Of a stretch of DNA of 64,000 bases, positions 44,208 through 52,776 are shown in pieces; positions within the stretch are counted from its first letter, which is position 1; every line of letters starts with the position of its first letter. The DNA comes from Gammaproteobacteria bacterium (lineage in GTDB: Bacteria; Pseudomonadota; Gammaproteobacteria; Competibacterales; Competibacteraceae), in NCBI GenBank assembly GCA_024235035.1, contig JACKNE010000011.1, forward strand, positions 124,001-188,000. The letters run 5' to 3'. Made by a program: the position numbers and the translations under genes. Under the pieces are notes generated by a model. The model did no database searches, was not told where the DNA came from, and saw nothing but the letters and a program-made list of their open reading frames with translations.

Positions 44208-44596
44208 ATCTTTTGCTCTCCCAACTTCAGAAAGCGCCGAATCATCCCCGCTTCCAAGCGGGCCAATGCGCTGCGAGCGATTTTTTCCTGCTCATCGAGC
44301 CGACGAAACTCATGATCCACGACCTGCCGCAAGCGTGCAAGATCATCTTCCCGCACGGCGCGCCGCACCGCGATCAACACCTCGACGCCCCGTTTGGTCA
44401 GTACCCCCTGATCGACCGCCAGAAACCGCTCCTGGCCCTCAGCAGTGGTGAAACCGACGATGCCCGGCAGCAGTGCCGCGACCCAGTCGCGATGACGCGG
44501 CAGTAAACAGAAAGCGCCTTCCAACCCTTCGGCGTGAATCCGAATCGCCGGTTCATCGATCAAGGTTTGGGTTGGGGTCAGCACTTTCAGTCGCAT
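44204..44596 (-). CDS. atpC: N-ATPase epsilon subunit
   Basis: About 130 residues. The N-terminal beta-sandwich includes EGLEGAFCLLPRHRDWVAALLPGIVGF, matching the 'G.FG.LPGH' pattern of epsilon subunits, and the C-terminal part is a helical hairpin. The ATG at 44596 overlaps the atpD stop (TGATG); a TTG one codon earlier is possible. It stabilises the central stalk and can inhibit ATP hydrolysis. Confidence 0.92.
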   Translation of the reverse strand: MRLKVLTPTQTLIDEPAIRIHAEGLEGAFCLLPRHRDWVAALLPGIVGFTTAEGQERFLAVDQGVLTKRGVEVLIAVRRAVREDDLARLRQVVDHEFRRLDEQEKIARSALARLEAGMIRRFLKLGEQKI

Positions 44597-46017
44597 CAAC
44601 GCCGCGCCTCGCTCAGCTCGCCGATCATGTACAACGCGGCTTCCGGCCAGTCGGCGCAGCCGTCATCGAGTATCCGCTCACAGTCGTTCAGCACCTGCGG
44701 CAGTGGCACACTCTGGCCTGAGCGTCCCGTGAAATGCTCGGTGGTGAAAAACGGCTGGGTCAGATAGCGCTCCAGCCGCCGGGCGCGGTTGACGGTACGG
44801 CGGTCCGTCAGCGACAGCTCCTCCAGCCCTAGCATGGCGATCAAATCCTTGAGCTCCTCGTACTCGGCCAGGGTCCGCCGCACTGCCTGAGCTATCCGAT
44901 AGTGACGCTCGCCGACGAGTGTCGGGGTCAGCAATTTGGAATCGGAAGCCAGCGGGTCCACCGCTGGATAGAAACCCTGACTGGCCCGTTTGCGCGATAG
45001 CGCCAGCGAAGCGGAGAGATGGGCGAAGGTATGCGCGGCGGCCGGGTCGGTAAAATCGTCGGCCGGCACATAAACCGCTTGCACCGAGGTGATCGATCCG
45101 CCAGCGGCGTTGCAAATCCGCTCCTCCAGTTCCGCCAGCTCCGTACCCAAGGTGGGTTGATAGCCGACTCGTGACGGAATGCGCCCCATCAATCCCGACA
45201 CTTCCGATCCTGCTTGAATGAAGCGGAAGATATTGTCGATCAACAACAACACATCGCGACGGGCCACATCGCGAAAGTATTCGGCAATGGTCAGCGCGGC
45301 ATGACCGACCCGAAAACGCGCCCCCGGCGGCTCGTCCATCTGACCGAACACCAGTACGGCGTTCGGCAATACGCCGGCGTCACGCATTTCTCGAGATAGC
45401 TCCTCGGCCTCGCGGCAACGCTCGCCGATACCACAGAATAGACTGACCCCCTGGTAGCGTCCCATCATGTTGTGGATCAATTCGGTAATGATAACGGTCT
45501 TGCCGACCCCGGCGCCGCCGAATAAGCCGGTTTTACCACCACGCTCCAGCGGACACAGCAAGTCGATGACCTTGATGCCGGTTTCGAACATCTCCAGACC
45601 GATCCGACGCCGCGCCAGGGGAATCGGCGGTTGGTGAATCGAGCGTTGCTCCATGTTGGCCAGCGAGGGACCATCGTCAATCGTCTGACCGAACACGTTG
45701 ACCATCCGCCCCAGCAATTCTGGCCCGACCGGCACGGTTAACGGACTGCCGCTATCGTGTACGGGAGCGCCGCGCGCCAAGCCTTGCGTCGGGGTCAAGG
45801 CAATGCCACGCACCGTATCGGCGCTCAAATGGGCACTGACCTCAATGATCACCGATCCTGCTCGTCCCGCACGCAATTGTTGCCGCAGCGCCGGCAACTG
45901 CTGGGGAAAACGGACGTCCACCACGCTACCACGCACAGCGATCACCGTGCCGTGCTGTTCCGGTACGGTTGCCGCGGAAATCGAGGAGCAGGTATTCAAG
46001 GGCATCTTCGTGGTCAT
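44596..46017 (-). CDS. atpD: N-ATPase beta subunit
   Basis: A 473-residue catalytic subunit, first in the operon as in all atpDCQR-type clusters. Intact P-loop GGAGVGKT near residue 157, GERCREAEEL catalytic Glu region, DNIFRFIQAGSEVSGLMGRIPSRVGYQPTL. It carries the characteristic N-type sequence IFRFIQAGSEVS. No strong ribosome binding site is visible at ATG 46017. The promoter must lie in the 55-base gap shared with the divergent TerD-trypsin gene. Confidence 0.95.
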   Translation of the reverse strand: MTTKMPLNTCSSISAATVPEQHGTVIAVRGSVVDVRFPQQLPALRQQLRAGRAGSVIIEVSAHLSADTVRGIALTPTQGLARGAPVHDSGSPLTVPVGPELLGRMVNVFGQTIDDGPSLANMEQRSIHQPPIPLARRRIGLEMFETGIKVIDLLCPLERGGKTGLFGGAGVGKTVIITELIHNMMGRYQGVSLFCGIGERCREAEELSREMRDAGVLPNAVLVFGQMDEPPGARFRVGHAALTIAEYFRDVARRDVLLLIDNIFRFIQAGSEVSGLMGRIPSRVGYQPTLGTELAELEERICNAAGGSITSVQAVYVPADDFTDPAAAHTFAHLSASLALSRKRASQGFYPAVDPLASDSKLLTPTLVGERHYRIAQAVRRTLAEYEELKDLIAMLGLEELSLTDRRTVNRARRLERYLTQPFFTTEHFTGRSGQSVPLPQVLNDCERILDDGCADWPEAALYMIGELSEARR

Positions 46018-46072
46018 GCAATTCAGCGGGAAAGTGCTATTAGAATACTAGAAGAAAGGTGAGGAATGACTC

Positions 46073-47293
46073 ATGCGCGAACTGCAACCAGGACAAAATC
46101 AACCAATCGGCGCCGGTCGAGTCGTGGTCGGCGTCAGCGGCGAACCACGCGAGGATTTCGAGGCCAGAACCCAGATCGGAGCGGTATTGCTGGGCGCTGA
46201 TGGGCAGGCGCGCGCTGAGTCCGATCTAGTCAGCGCCGAACAGCCTCGTTCCTCAGATGGCTCAGTCACCTTTGCCGGCTATCCCCCTGCGTTCCGCATC
46301 GAACTGGATGCCGCGCCGGCTGGCGTCACTCGGATCGCCATCGTGCTGACGGTCAAACCAGGCATGCCGCCGGGCACGACTTTCAGCGTCTTCACCGCGA
46401 TTCGCGCCTGGCTGACTGACGCTGCCGACAAACCCCAATTCCTGTTTCCATTGCCGCCAGCCGGCCGTGGCGAAACCGCCATGATCATGGCGGAACTGTA
46501 TCGTCATCAGGGCCAGTGGAAATTCCGCGCCGTGGGGCAAGGATTCGCCGCCGGCCTACCGGCTTTGGCGACACATTTCGGCCTGCAGGCGCCGCCCACG
46601 CCATCGGAGGAACGTTCCAGCACCGGGCCAGGAGCGCGGCGTGGTCCGCAACCGTCTGCCGGCCTGACTTCATTCAGCGGCACCGGTTTCTGCATCCACC
46701 CGGAGGGCTATATCCTGACCAATCACCATGTCATTGAGGGTGCTCGTGAAATCTTGGCCCGCTCGCCACGCCAGCGTTGCCGGCTGGAGTTGGTGTTCGC
46801 TGATCCCAGCAACGATCTAGCCTTGTTGCGGGCCGAGAAGCCATGGCCGGGCGTGGCGACCTTCCGTGACGGGCGGCAAGCGCAACTCGGCGAGGCGGTG
46901 ATCGTGATCGGTTATCCGTTGGGTGGGCTGCTCGGTTCGGGACCGCAAGTGACGACCGGCAACGTCAGTTCGCTGATCGGCCCTGGCGACGATACCCGCT
47001 CGCTGCAATTCACAGCGCCGATTCAATCCGGCAACAGCGGTGGCCCCGTGCTGGATAGCGATGGCGCCGTCGTGGGCGTGGTCAGCTCCAAGCTGAATGC
47101 CGCGCGCGTTCACGAGATGACCGGCGACATTCCACAGAACGTCAATTTCGCCATCAAGGCTGCCTTGGCGCGCAGTTTCCTGGAGGCGGTTGGGGTGGAT
47201 TGCCAAGATCGCGTGGCCCGCTCTGCTCGCAGTACTGCCGACATCGCCGCCGAGGCGCGCGATTTTGTCGTGAAGATCGAATGCCAAGGCTAA
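46073..47293 (+). CDS. TerD-domain / trypsin-like serine protease fusion
   Basis: A 406-residue fusion. Residues 1-172 resemble TerD proteins: IGAVLLGADGQARAESDLV, SSDGSVTFAG, FRIELDAAPAGVTRIAIV, and the closing RHQGQWKFRAVGQGFAAGL. Residues 200-400 are an S1C/HtrA-type trypsin domain with His219 in LTNHHVIEG, Asp248 in DPSNDLALL and Ser322 in QSGNSGGPVL. No signal peptide or PDZ is visible, so it is likely cytoplasmic. TerD domains bind Ca2+ and occur in stress and defence signalling. It diverges from atpD. GAGG lies eight bases before ATG. Confidence 0.88.
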   Translation: MRELQPGQNQPIGAGRVVVGVSGEPREDFEARTQIGAVLLGADGQARAESDLVSAEQPRSSDGSVTFAGYPPAFRIELDAAPAGVTRIAIVLTVKPGMPPGTTFSVFTAIRAWLTDAADKPQFLFPLPPAGRGETAMIMAELYRHQGQWKFRAVGQGFAAGLPALATHFGLQAPPTPSEERSSTGPGARRGPQPSAGLTSFSGTGFCIHPEGYILTNHHVIEGAREILARSPRQRCRLELVFADPSNDLALLRAEKPWPGVATFRDGRQAQLGEAVIVIGYPLGGLLGSGPQVTTGNVSSLIGPGDDTRSLQFTAPIQSGNSGGPVLDSDGAVVGVVSSKLNAARVHEMTGDIPQNVNFAIKAALARSFLEAVGVDCQDRVARSARSTADIAAEARDFVVKIECQG

Positions 47294-47325
47294 GGCGTGA
47301 AGCGCTCGACTACAGGAAAGCGAAC

Positions 47326-47694
47326 TTACTCCAGCGCCGCTGCAATGGCGGCCAGCAATTGCTCGCGATTAAACGGCTTGGCTAAAACCTGAACAGCCCC
47401 TATCAACGCCGCGGAGTCCAAATTGAACTGTGGGGTAATCGCTCGCCGTCCACCAGAGATCGCGATAATCCTGACCTCCGCGTTTTGACGCTTGATATCG
47501 ACAATGACATCAATCCCATCCTTTTCCGGCATCATAATGTCGGTAATGACCAAATCAGGGATGCTCTGGCGAAATCGCTCCAGACCCAGAACGCCATTGA
47601 GTGCGGTCTCCACCTCATGCCCGGCTTGTATCAACATCTGTGCCAGCATCTGACAGAATTGCGTGTCATCTTCGATGACAAGTATTTTTGCCAT
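47326..47694 (-). CDS. CheY-like single-domain response regulator
   Basis: A 122-residue receiver domain with acidic pair EDD near residue 8, phosphoacceptor Asp in VITDIMMPEKDG near 52, the switch Ser in IAISGG near 78 and Lys in LAKPF near 105. It has no output domain. It lies 19 bases downstream of the GGDEF-EAL-CZB gene and last in the stressosome-chemosensory string, so the histidine kinase two genes upstream is its likely partner. Confidence 0.95.
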   Translation of the reverse strand: MAKILVIEDDTQFCQMLAQMLIQAGHEVETALNGVLGLERFRQSIPDLVITDIMMPEKDGIDVIVDIKRQNAEVRIIAISGGRRAITPQFNLDSAALIGAVQVLAKPFNREQLLAAIAAALE

Positions 47695-47713
47695 GTTAAT
47701 TGCCTTTCTAACT

Positions 47714-49786
47714 TTATGATCTAATTAAATTAGTTGATAATTCTTGCTGTAAGCGATATAGCTGTTCGATCAGCGTGTCACATACGGCATAAAGCTCTGG
47801 AATTCTCTTGGTTGATAGCTTTGAATCCAACTCATGTAAATCAATCAATTCTTGTGCGAGCGCATGGAACCGATGGTGCAGTAGTTCGATGGATTGAAAC
47901 AAGCTCAGGCGCCCATACAGTGAGCGCCCCTGTAACGTACACCAACGGCCAAGGCGGCAAGCTCGCTCATCGCCAACAACAGGTGTATGAGTGAAAACAC
48001 CCTGCAGAAAATCATCGACCTGCCGCGCCAAGGTGCGGTGCTCGGACTCGACCCTAAGCAAGGGCAATGTTTCAGGCTCAGTACTAGCTGACCACAGCGG
48101 ATGTCGCTTAAAGGCGCGCACCCAGTCCGGAAGCGCTTCAGCAGGCATGGGTCGAGCAATGCCATAACCTTGGGCGCAGTGGCAACCCAAACGCAGCAAC
48201 GCAGCTCCGTGCAGGGCGGTTTCCATACCCTCGGCGATCACCATTCGCTGAAAGGCTTGCGCCAGGTTGACCACGCTCTCGACGATCGCCATATCTTCGG
48301 TATCTACCAACATATCACGCACAAACGACTGATCGATTTTCAGTGTGCGCACCGGAAAACGCCGAAAGTAGGCTAAGGATGAGTAACCGGTGCCAAAATC
48401 GTCGAGTGCGAAACTAACACCCAGTTGAATACACCTTTCAATGGCTTGCAGGGCGTGTTTCAAGTCATCCAGCGCGGCGGTTTCCACGATTTCCAGCTCG
48501 ATGAATCGGGGCGGGATGCGTGGGTGCTCAGCCAATTGCTCCGCCAGCCAGTCGGGAAAACCGGTCTGTTGCAAGGTCGTTGCAGAGATGTTGATGCTGA
48601 TGGCCAGCGGTAACCCCTGCATTTGCCAGCGTTCCATTTGGTTCAAGGTTTCGGCAAATACCCAGTGATCGAGTTTCACCATGAGCAGGTGATTTTCGAT
48701 CACGGGTAGAAACGCGCTGGGCGGCAAGAGACCTTGCTCGGGGTGTTGCCAGCGCACGAGCGCCTCGGCGCCAATCACCACACCCTGGTATAAATCCACC
48801 TTGGGTTGGAAATACAGGCAAAACTCATGGGCGATCAATGCCGCCTCAATCCGGGACAGCTGTTGCCGGTGTGCGCGAACCTGCCGATCGTGCTCGGCGT
48901 CAAACAGGACATGGCGATTGCGACCAGCCTGTTTGGCCAGATACATGGCTTGGTCAGCGTGGCGCAACAGAGTGTCAGCATCGCTACCATCCAGCGGGTA
49001 GAGCGCGACACCGATGCTGGCGGTGACCTCGCAGGTCTGGTCACTCACCCGATAGGGTGCGGCCAGTACGCTTAGTAGCCGCTGAATCATGGGTTCGCAC
49101 TCCTCCACCCGCGTCAAACCACTCAAGAGCACCACAAACTCGTCGCCACCCAGGCGCGCCACCGTGTCGCTGGCGCGCGCGCAATGATGCAGACGCTCCG
49201 CCACCATGGTCAGCAACTGATCGCCAGCAGCGTGACCCAACAGATCGTTGACTGGTTTGAAACCATCGAGATCAAGGTAGCACGCGGCTAACAAGCTATT
49301 CTGGCGGTCGGCGCGGGCCACCGCGTTTTCGAGACGGTCCAGCAGCAACAGGCGATTGGGTAGGCCGGTCAAGGCATCATGGTAGGCTATCTGCTGGAGA
49401 TGCCGTTCGTTGTTTTCGGATGCCGCAATGCAGGAGAAAATGCCCAGATAATGCGTCGTCGCGCCGTGGGCGTCGGTAATCGCCGCAAGGCTCATGCGTT
49501 CGGCAAGCATGCGTCCATCCTTGCGGCGATTGCGCAGTTCACCTTGCCAATAACCCTGCTCAAGTAGGGTTTTCCACAATTCGACGTAAAATTCTGGCGA
49601 GTGGTGACCCGATTGCAGGAACCGCGGATTGCGCCCGATCACTTCTGCGCGGGAATAGCCGGTGAGTTCACCGAAAGCATTGTTGACCTCGACGATGTTG
49701 GCTTCGACGTCCGTGATCACGATCCCTTCGCGAGTATGCGTGAGAAGGCTGGTGACCAGGCGCTGCGCATCCAGGTTGACCGTCAT
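47714..49786 (-). CDS. PAS-GGDEF-EAL-CZB c-di-GMP enzyme
   Basis: A 690-residue soluble protein. A PAS domain (about 10-120, GIVITDVEANIVEVNNAF) is followed by GGDEF at 213-217 (RLGGDEFVVLL), EAL (GAEALVRWQHPEQG, later ALDDFGTGYSSLAYF), and a C-terminal CZB-like zinc domain (about 575-690) with the pattern H ... C-R-L-G-R-W ... H-x3-H (SEHRTL, ACRLGRWC, LLHHRFHAL). CZB domains bind zinc and control chemoreceptors and cyclases, so zinc or oxidant state may tune c-di-GMP turnover. Both catalytic motifs are complete. It overlaps the histidine kinase gene as ATGA. Confidence 0.9.
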   Translation of the reverse strand: MTVNLDAQRLVTSLLTHTREGIVITDVEANIVEVNNAFGELTGYSRAEVIGRNPRFLQSGHHSPEFYVELWKTLLEQGYWQGELRNRRKDGRMLAERMSLAAITDAHGATTHYLGIFSCIAASENNERHLQQIAYHDALTGLPNRLLLLDRLENAVARADRQNSLLAACYLDLDGFKPVNDLLGHAAGDQLLTMVAERLHHCARASDTVARLGGDEFVVLLSGLTRVEECEPMIQRLLSVLAAPYRVSDQTCEVTASIGVALYPLDGSDADTLLRHADQAMYLAKQAGRNRHVLFDAEHDRQVRAHRQQLSRIEAALIAHEFCLYFQPKVDLYQGVVIGAEALVRWQHPEQGLLPPSAFLPVIENHLLMVKLDHWVFAETLNQMERWQMQGLPLAISINISATTLQQTGFPDWLAEQLAEHPRIPPRFIELEIVETAALDDLKHALQAIERCIQLGVSFALDDFGTGYSSLAYFRRFPVRTLKIDQSFVRDMLVDTEDMAIVESVVNLAQAFQRMVIAEGMETALHGAALLRLGCHCAQGYGIARPMPAEALPDWVRAFKRHPLWSASTEPETLPLLRVESEHRTLARQVDDFLQGVFTHTPVVGDERACRLGRWCTLQGRSLYGRLSLFQSIELLHHRFHALAQELIDLHELDSKLSTKRIPELYAVCDTLIEQLYRLQQELSTNLIRS

Positions 49787-50844
49787 GGTTCACTCCCTGC
49801 GTAACGCGGGCAGAGAATCTCGAACTCGGCGCCTGGTTGGCCAGGTTCGCTGTTCAGCCTGATCGCACCCCCCATACGCTTGACGATGCCATACACTACG
49901 GATAAACCTAAACCGGTGCCTTCGCCAACGTCCTTGGTAGTGAAAAACGGCTCGAAAATCCGGTTGGCGATCTGTGGGGAAACGCCACAACCGGTGTCGC
50001 GGATGCGAAAGCGCACATAGTCGCCCGGCGATAGATCGGGCCAGCGTTGCCCGGTATCGGCATCAAGCGTTATGGCATCGAGTGAAAAGTGAATCTCACC
50101 CCGTTCCGCCATCGCATCGATGGCATTGACCGTCAAGTCCATGATGAGCTGTTGCAGTTCGCTGGCATCGCCAAGCACCCAGATCTCCGGCTGATCGATA
50201 TGGAGGTGTAGGGTCACGCTGGGCGGCAACATGGACCGCAGCATGGTCAAACATTCGTTCAGGCTGTCGGCCATCCGCTGAGGAGTCCTGCGCTTTTGAT
50301 CGTCACGCCGACCAAAAGCCAGAATACGCGCGACCAGATCGCGCGCGCGCTGAGCGGCAATGATCACTTGCTCAAGGTTTTGCCGTGCGACACTGTCGTG
50401 GGGTATCCGATCTAGGGTCATCTCCGTATAGCCGAGAATCACGCCCAGTAGCGTGTTGAAATCATGCGCAATACCCGAAGATAGCGTCCCTAACGCTTCG
50501 AGCCTGCTGGCTTGCTCCAGGTGTTTTCCCACCATGAGCTCATAGTGTTCTTGAAGTTGCTGACGAAAGGCCAGACCATAGGCCATCAGCACTTCGATGA
50601 GCGGTGGTGTGAGCCGGTTCGCCACCTCGTCCAAGGAGGTCGCGGGTGCAATTTGCTTCAACTCGATAAGCGCGAACTGCTGAAATTCACCGATTTCCTC
50701 TGGAGGTAATTCTTCATGGACCAAGCGCTTGCCCAGTTCCGCAGCCTGAATCAGGTGTTCCTCGCTGCCGTGCAGCCAGTAATCCTTGATCAACCGGATG
50801 TAGTCTTCACGGAACGTGTTGACACGCACAGATTCGCTCAGCAT
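49783..50844 (-). CDS. Histidine kinase with RsbU-N-like front domain
   Basis: A 353-residue soluble kinase. The first 90 residues are helical and resemble the N-terminal domain of RsbU, which is the binding site for RsbT (YIRLIKDYWLHGSEEHLIQAAELGKRLVHEELPPEEI). The dimerisation helix carries the phospho-His in SSGIAHDFNTLLG near 127. The ATPase has LTVNAIDAMAE, DTGCGVSP and GTGLGLSVVYG. Because the gene lies downstream of rsbR-S-T-X homologues, RsbT released from the stressosome would be expected to act on this kinase (inference), which then phosphorylates the receiver at 47.3 kb. Confidence 0.88.
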   Translation of the reverse strand: MLSESVRVNTFREDYIRLIKDYWLHGSEEHLIQAAELGKRLVHEELPPEEIGEFQQFALIELKQIAPATSLDEVANRLTPPLIEVLMAYGLAFRQQLQEHYELMVGKHLEQASRLEALGTLSSGIAHDFNTLLGVILGYTEMTLDRIPHDSVARQNLEQVIIAAQRARDLVARILAFGRRDDQKRRTPQRMADSLNECLTMLRSMLPPSVTLHLHIDQPEIWVLGDASELQQLIMDLTVNAIDAMAERGEIHFSLDAITLDADTGQRWPDLSPGDYVRFRIRDTGCGVSPQIANRIFEPFFTTKDVGEGTGLGLSVVYGIVKRMGGAIRLNSEPGQPGAEFEILCPRYAGSEP

Positions 50845-51551
50845 GCTGGCGCCCGATAGACCAGGACAGCGGCATCATCGGTTTCGACCGCCCACTCTTG
50901 TAGAAGCGCCTCTGCCAGCTGTTGTGCGCTGCAGGAACTCTCTGAAAGCGGGTCAGAGACGACAAAATGTTCAGGCAACCCGTCACTGGCCATCATTAAA
51001 ATATCGCCTGGAAAAAATTGCTGTGTGTCGATAAACAGGTTTTTGAAACCGGCCCCGACAATTCCATAGCCGCAGATGAAGCGTCGATGTTGCGTCGCAT
51101 TGATCAGTAGGGCGCGGATGTTGCCCACGCCACAGAAGCTCACCGTCTGTGCGGTCGCATCGACCACCGCCAACCCGATCGCTACCCCGCGGGTGGCGCG
51201 GAGATCGTCGTCGCACCGGGCGATGATGTCGGACAATGAGGTGTCAGCAGGCTGGCGTTGTGCGCTGGCCATCGCTGCCAGCGCCGCTTCACGGGCAAAC
51301 TCGCCGTGACCCAAACCATCAGCTAGGCTGAGGTAAAGGTTCTGATTCCGCCACCACCAAGCGCATACGTCGCCACACAGCGCATCGCTGGCGATGGGCC
51401 GGGTCACGGCGCCGACAGTTGCCAGGGGCTGATGCGTGGCGTCATCCCGCCCAGAAAATCGGGTATTGTTTGGCCAATTGGGTTCGATCAATTTTCCACA
51501 ACCTGGTAAGAAGACGTTGGCTCGCGATCCTGAGGAAGCACAGGACCCCAC
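50838..51551 (-). CDS. rsbX: RsbX-like PP2C phosphatase
   Basis: A SpoIIE/PP2C-type phosphatase domain of about 195 residues: SDALCGDVCAWWW with metal Asp, LSLADGLGHGEFAREA, FCGVGNIRALLI, LMMASDGLPEHF and late DDAAVLVYRA. RsbX removes phosphates from RsbR and RsbS in the stressosome, resetting it. Its start is uncertain: the GTG at 51551 lies inside rsbT; a TTG at 51491 next to the rsbT stop gives a more usual length. It overlaps the histidine kinase gene. Confidence 0.85.
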   Translation of the reverse strand: MGSCASSGSRANVFLPGCGKLIEPNWPNNTRFSGRDDATHQPLATVGAVTRPIASDALCGDVCAWWWRNQNLYLSLADGLGHGEFAREAALAAMASAQRQPADTSLSDIIARCDDDLRATRGVAIGLAVVDATAQTVSFCGVGNIRALLINATQHRRFICGYGIVGAGFKNLFIDTQQFFPGDILMMASDGLPEHFVVSDPLSESSCSAQQLAEALLQEWAVETDDAAVLVYRAPAC

Positions 51552-51940
51552 TTCCGGGCGAGGATGCGCGTTCCCCGCCCCACTTCGGAATCAATCTCCA
51601 TTTCATCCATCAATCGCTGCGCGCCTGGCAAGCCGCAACCCAGACCATTCGAAGTGGTGAATCCATCGCTCAAGGCCAGCGCCACATCAGCAATCCCCGG
51701 CCCTTCATCCTGGGCGATGACCTCGATGCCCAACCGGTTAGAGCGTGCAACCACGCTGAGTTGGATATCTCCTCCGCCAGCATGGAGGAACAGATTGGTG
51801 GCCAGCTCACTCACTGCCGTAGCGACATAATAAGCCTCGGTGCGCTTTAGCCCGAGGTCCAGCGCCATCAGCAGCGCGGCGCGGCGCGCTTCAGCGATAT
51901 GAAATTCTTGCATGATCGGGACATGGGCAAAAATGGGCAT
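51488..51940 (-). CDS. rsbT: RsbT-like serine/threonine kinase
   Basis: A GHKL kinase of 150 residues with N box VSELATNLFLHAGGG, G1 DEGPGIAD and G2 GLGCGLPGAQRLMDE, the RsbT signature. The N-terminal strand (HVPIMQEFHIAEARRAALL) matches the start of RsbT, supporting ATG 51940. In known stressosomes RsbT phosphorylates RsbS and RsbR and then leaves to activate its target. Confidence 0.9.
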   Translation of the reverse strand: MPIFAHVPIMQEFHIAEARRAALLMALDLGLKRTEAYYVATAVSELATNLFLHAGGGDIQLSVVARSNRLGIEVIAQDEGPGIADVALALSDGFTTSNGLGCGLPGAQRLMDEMEIDSEVGRGTRILARKWGPVLPQDREPTSSYQVVEN

Positions 51941-51962
51941 GAATGCTAAGGTGCGTCGTGAG

Positions 51963-52388
51963 TTAAAGCGCGAGGCGCGGGCGACTCATGGTGATGGTCA
52001 AGCAGGTGTGACCAGACTGGGAGATGAGATGAAATTCATCCATCAAGCGTTGAACGCCCGGCAGGCCAGCGCCCAACCCGCCGCTGGTGCTGTAGCCATC
52101 GCGCATGGCCAGTTCGATATCGGGAATACCTGGCCCATGATCTTCGACGACCACTGTGATGCGTGTCTGGGTATCGCTGGAGGCATCGATAATCTTGCAC
52201 TGGCCCTGCCCGGCGTATTGCAGAACATTGCGGGTCAGTTCCGAGACCGCCGTGGCCAACCGCGTCTGATCAGCGCTGCCGAGTTTCAGGCGAGCAGCCA
52301 GTTCACGGGCGCTTTGCCGGGCTTTTAGCACGTCCGTCGAGTCCAGGATTGGAACGATGTAGACCACCTCTTCAACTGGAGCGTTCAT
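51963..52388 (-). CDS. Second RsbT-like kinase
   Basis: A 141-residue RsbT paralogue from ATG 52388, with GGGAGAGG nine bases upstream. Motifs: VSELTRNVLQYAGQG, EDHGPGIPD and GGLGAGLPGVQRLMDEF. It overlaps the rsbS end by 17 bases. Two RsbT-type kinases in one stressosome operon is unusual; this one directly follows rsbS, in the normal rsbT position, while the next one lies closer to rsbX. Either could be the main kinase or they may act on different partners. Confidence 0.88.
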   Translation of the reverse strand: MNAPVEEVVYIVPILDSTDVLKARQSARELAARLKLGSADQTRLATAVSELTRNVLQYAGQGQCKIIDASSDTQTRITVVVEDHGPGIPDIELAMRDGYSTSGGLGAGLPGVQRLMDEFHLISQSGHTCLTITMSRPRLAL

Positions 52389-52776
52389 GGCGATCGTCCT
52401 CTCCCAACATACTATCCCCACGCTGAGCAATCCGTTTTCTCAGACGGGACAGCCCTTCGTCCAAGTTGAAGGTCGCATCCACACCGATCAAGCCACGCCC
52501 CATTTCGACCAGAGTTAAGGCCACCGAGGGATGCATCCCGCACACCACGACTTCCGCGCCAAGCAGCCGCGCCATGCTGGCCGTGTCATTGATGGTGCGG
52601 GCCATGAAAGAATCGACCACTTCCATAGCGGTGATGTCGAGCGCTAGGCCGCGCGCCTCGACTTCAGAGATGGTGTGTAGGACGCTGCTTTGGAATTCCA
52701 TAACCTCGGCGTCAGTTAAATCCACCTGAATCGAAGTCAACAGAATTTCTCCCAGCCGCAGAATCGGAATCTTCAT
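52372..52776 (-). CDS. rsbS: RsbS-like STAS stressosome core protein
   Basis: A 134-residue single STAS domain. Ser56 in VDSFMAR aligns with the phosphorylated Ser59 of Bacillus RsbS (motif VDSF.AR), and the LRLGEILLTSIQVDL start is typical. RsbS is the core of the stressosome and holds RsbT until phosphorylated. It overlaps rsbR by four bases (ATGA). Confidence 0.9.
   Translation of the reverse strand: MKIPILRLGEILLTSIQVDLTDAEVMEFQSSVLHTISEVEARGLALDITAMEVVDSFMARTINDTASMARLLGAEVVVCGMHPSVALTLVEMGRGLIGVDATFNLDEGLSRLRKRIAQRGDSMLGEDDRHERSS

Noticed and set aside
37700..46017. Housekeeping F-type ATP synthase operon
   Set aside because: The order starts with beta and epsilon, there is no delta gene, and atpQ and atpR are present, which marks an N-type ATPase.
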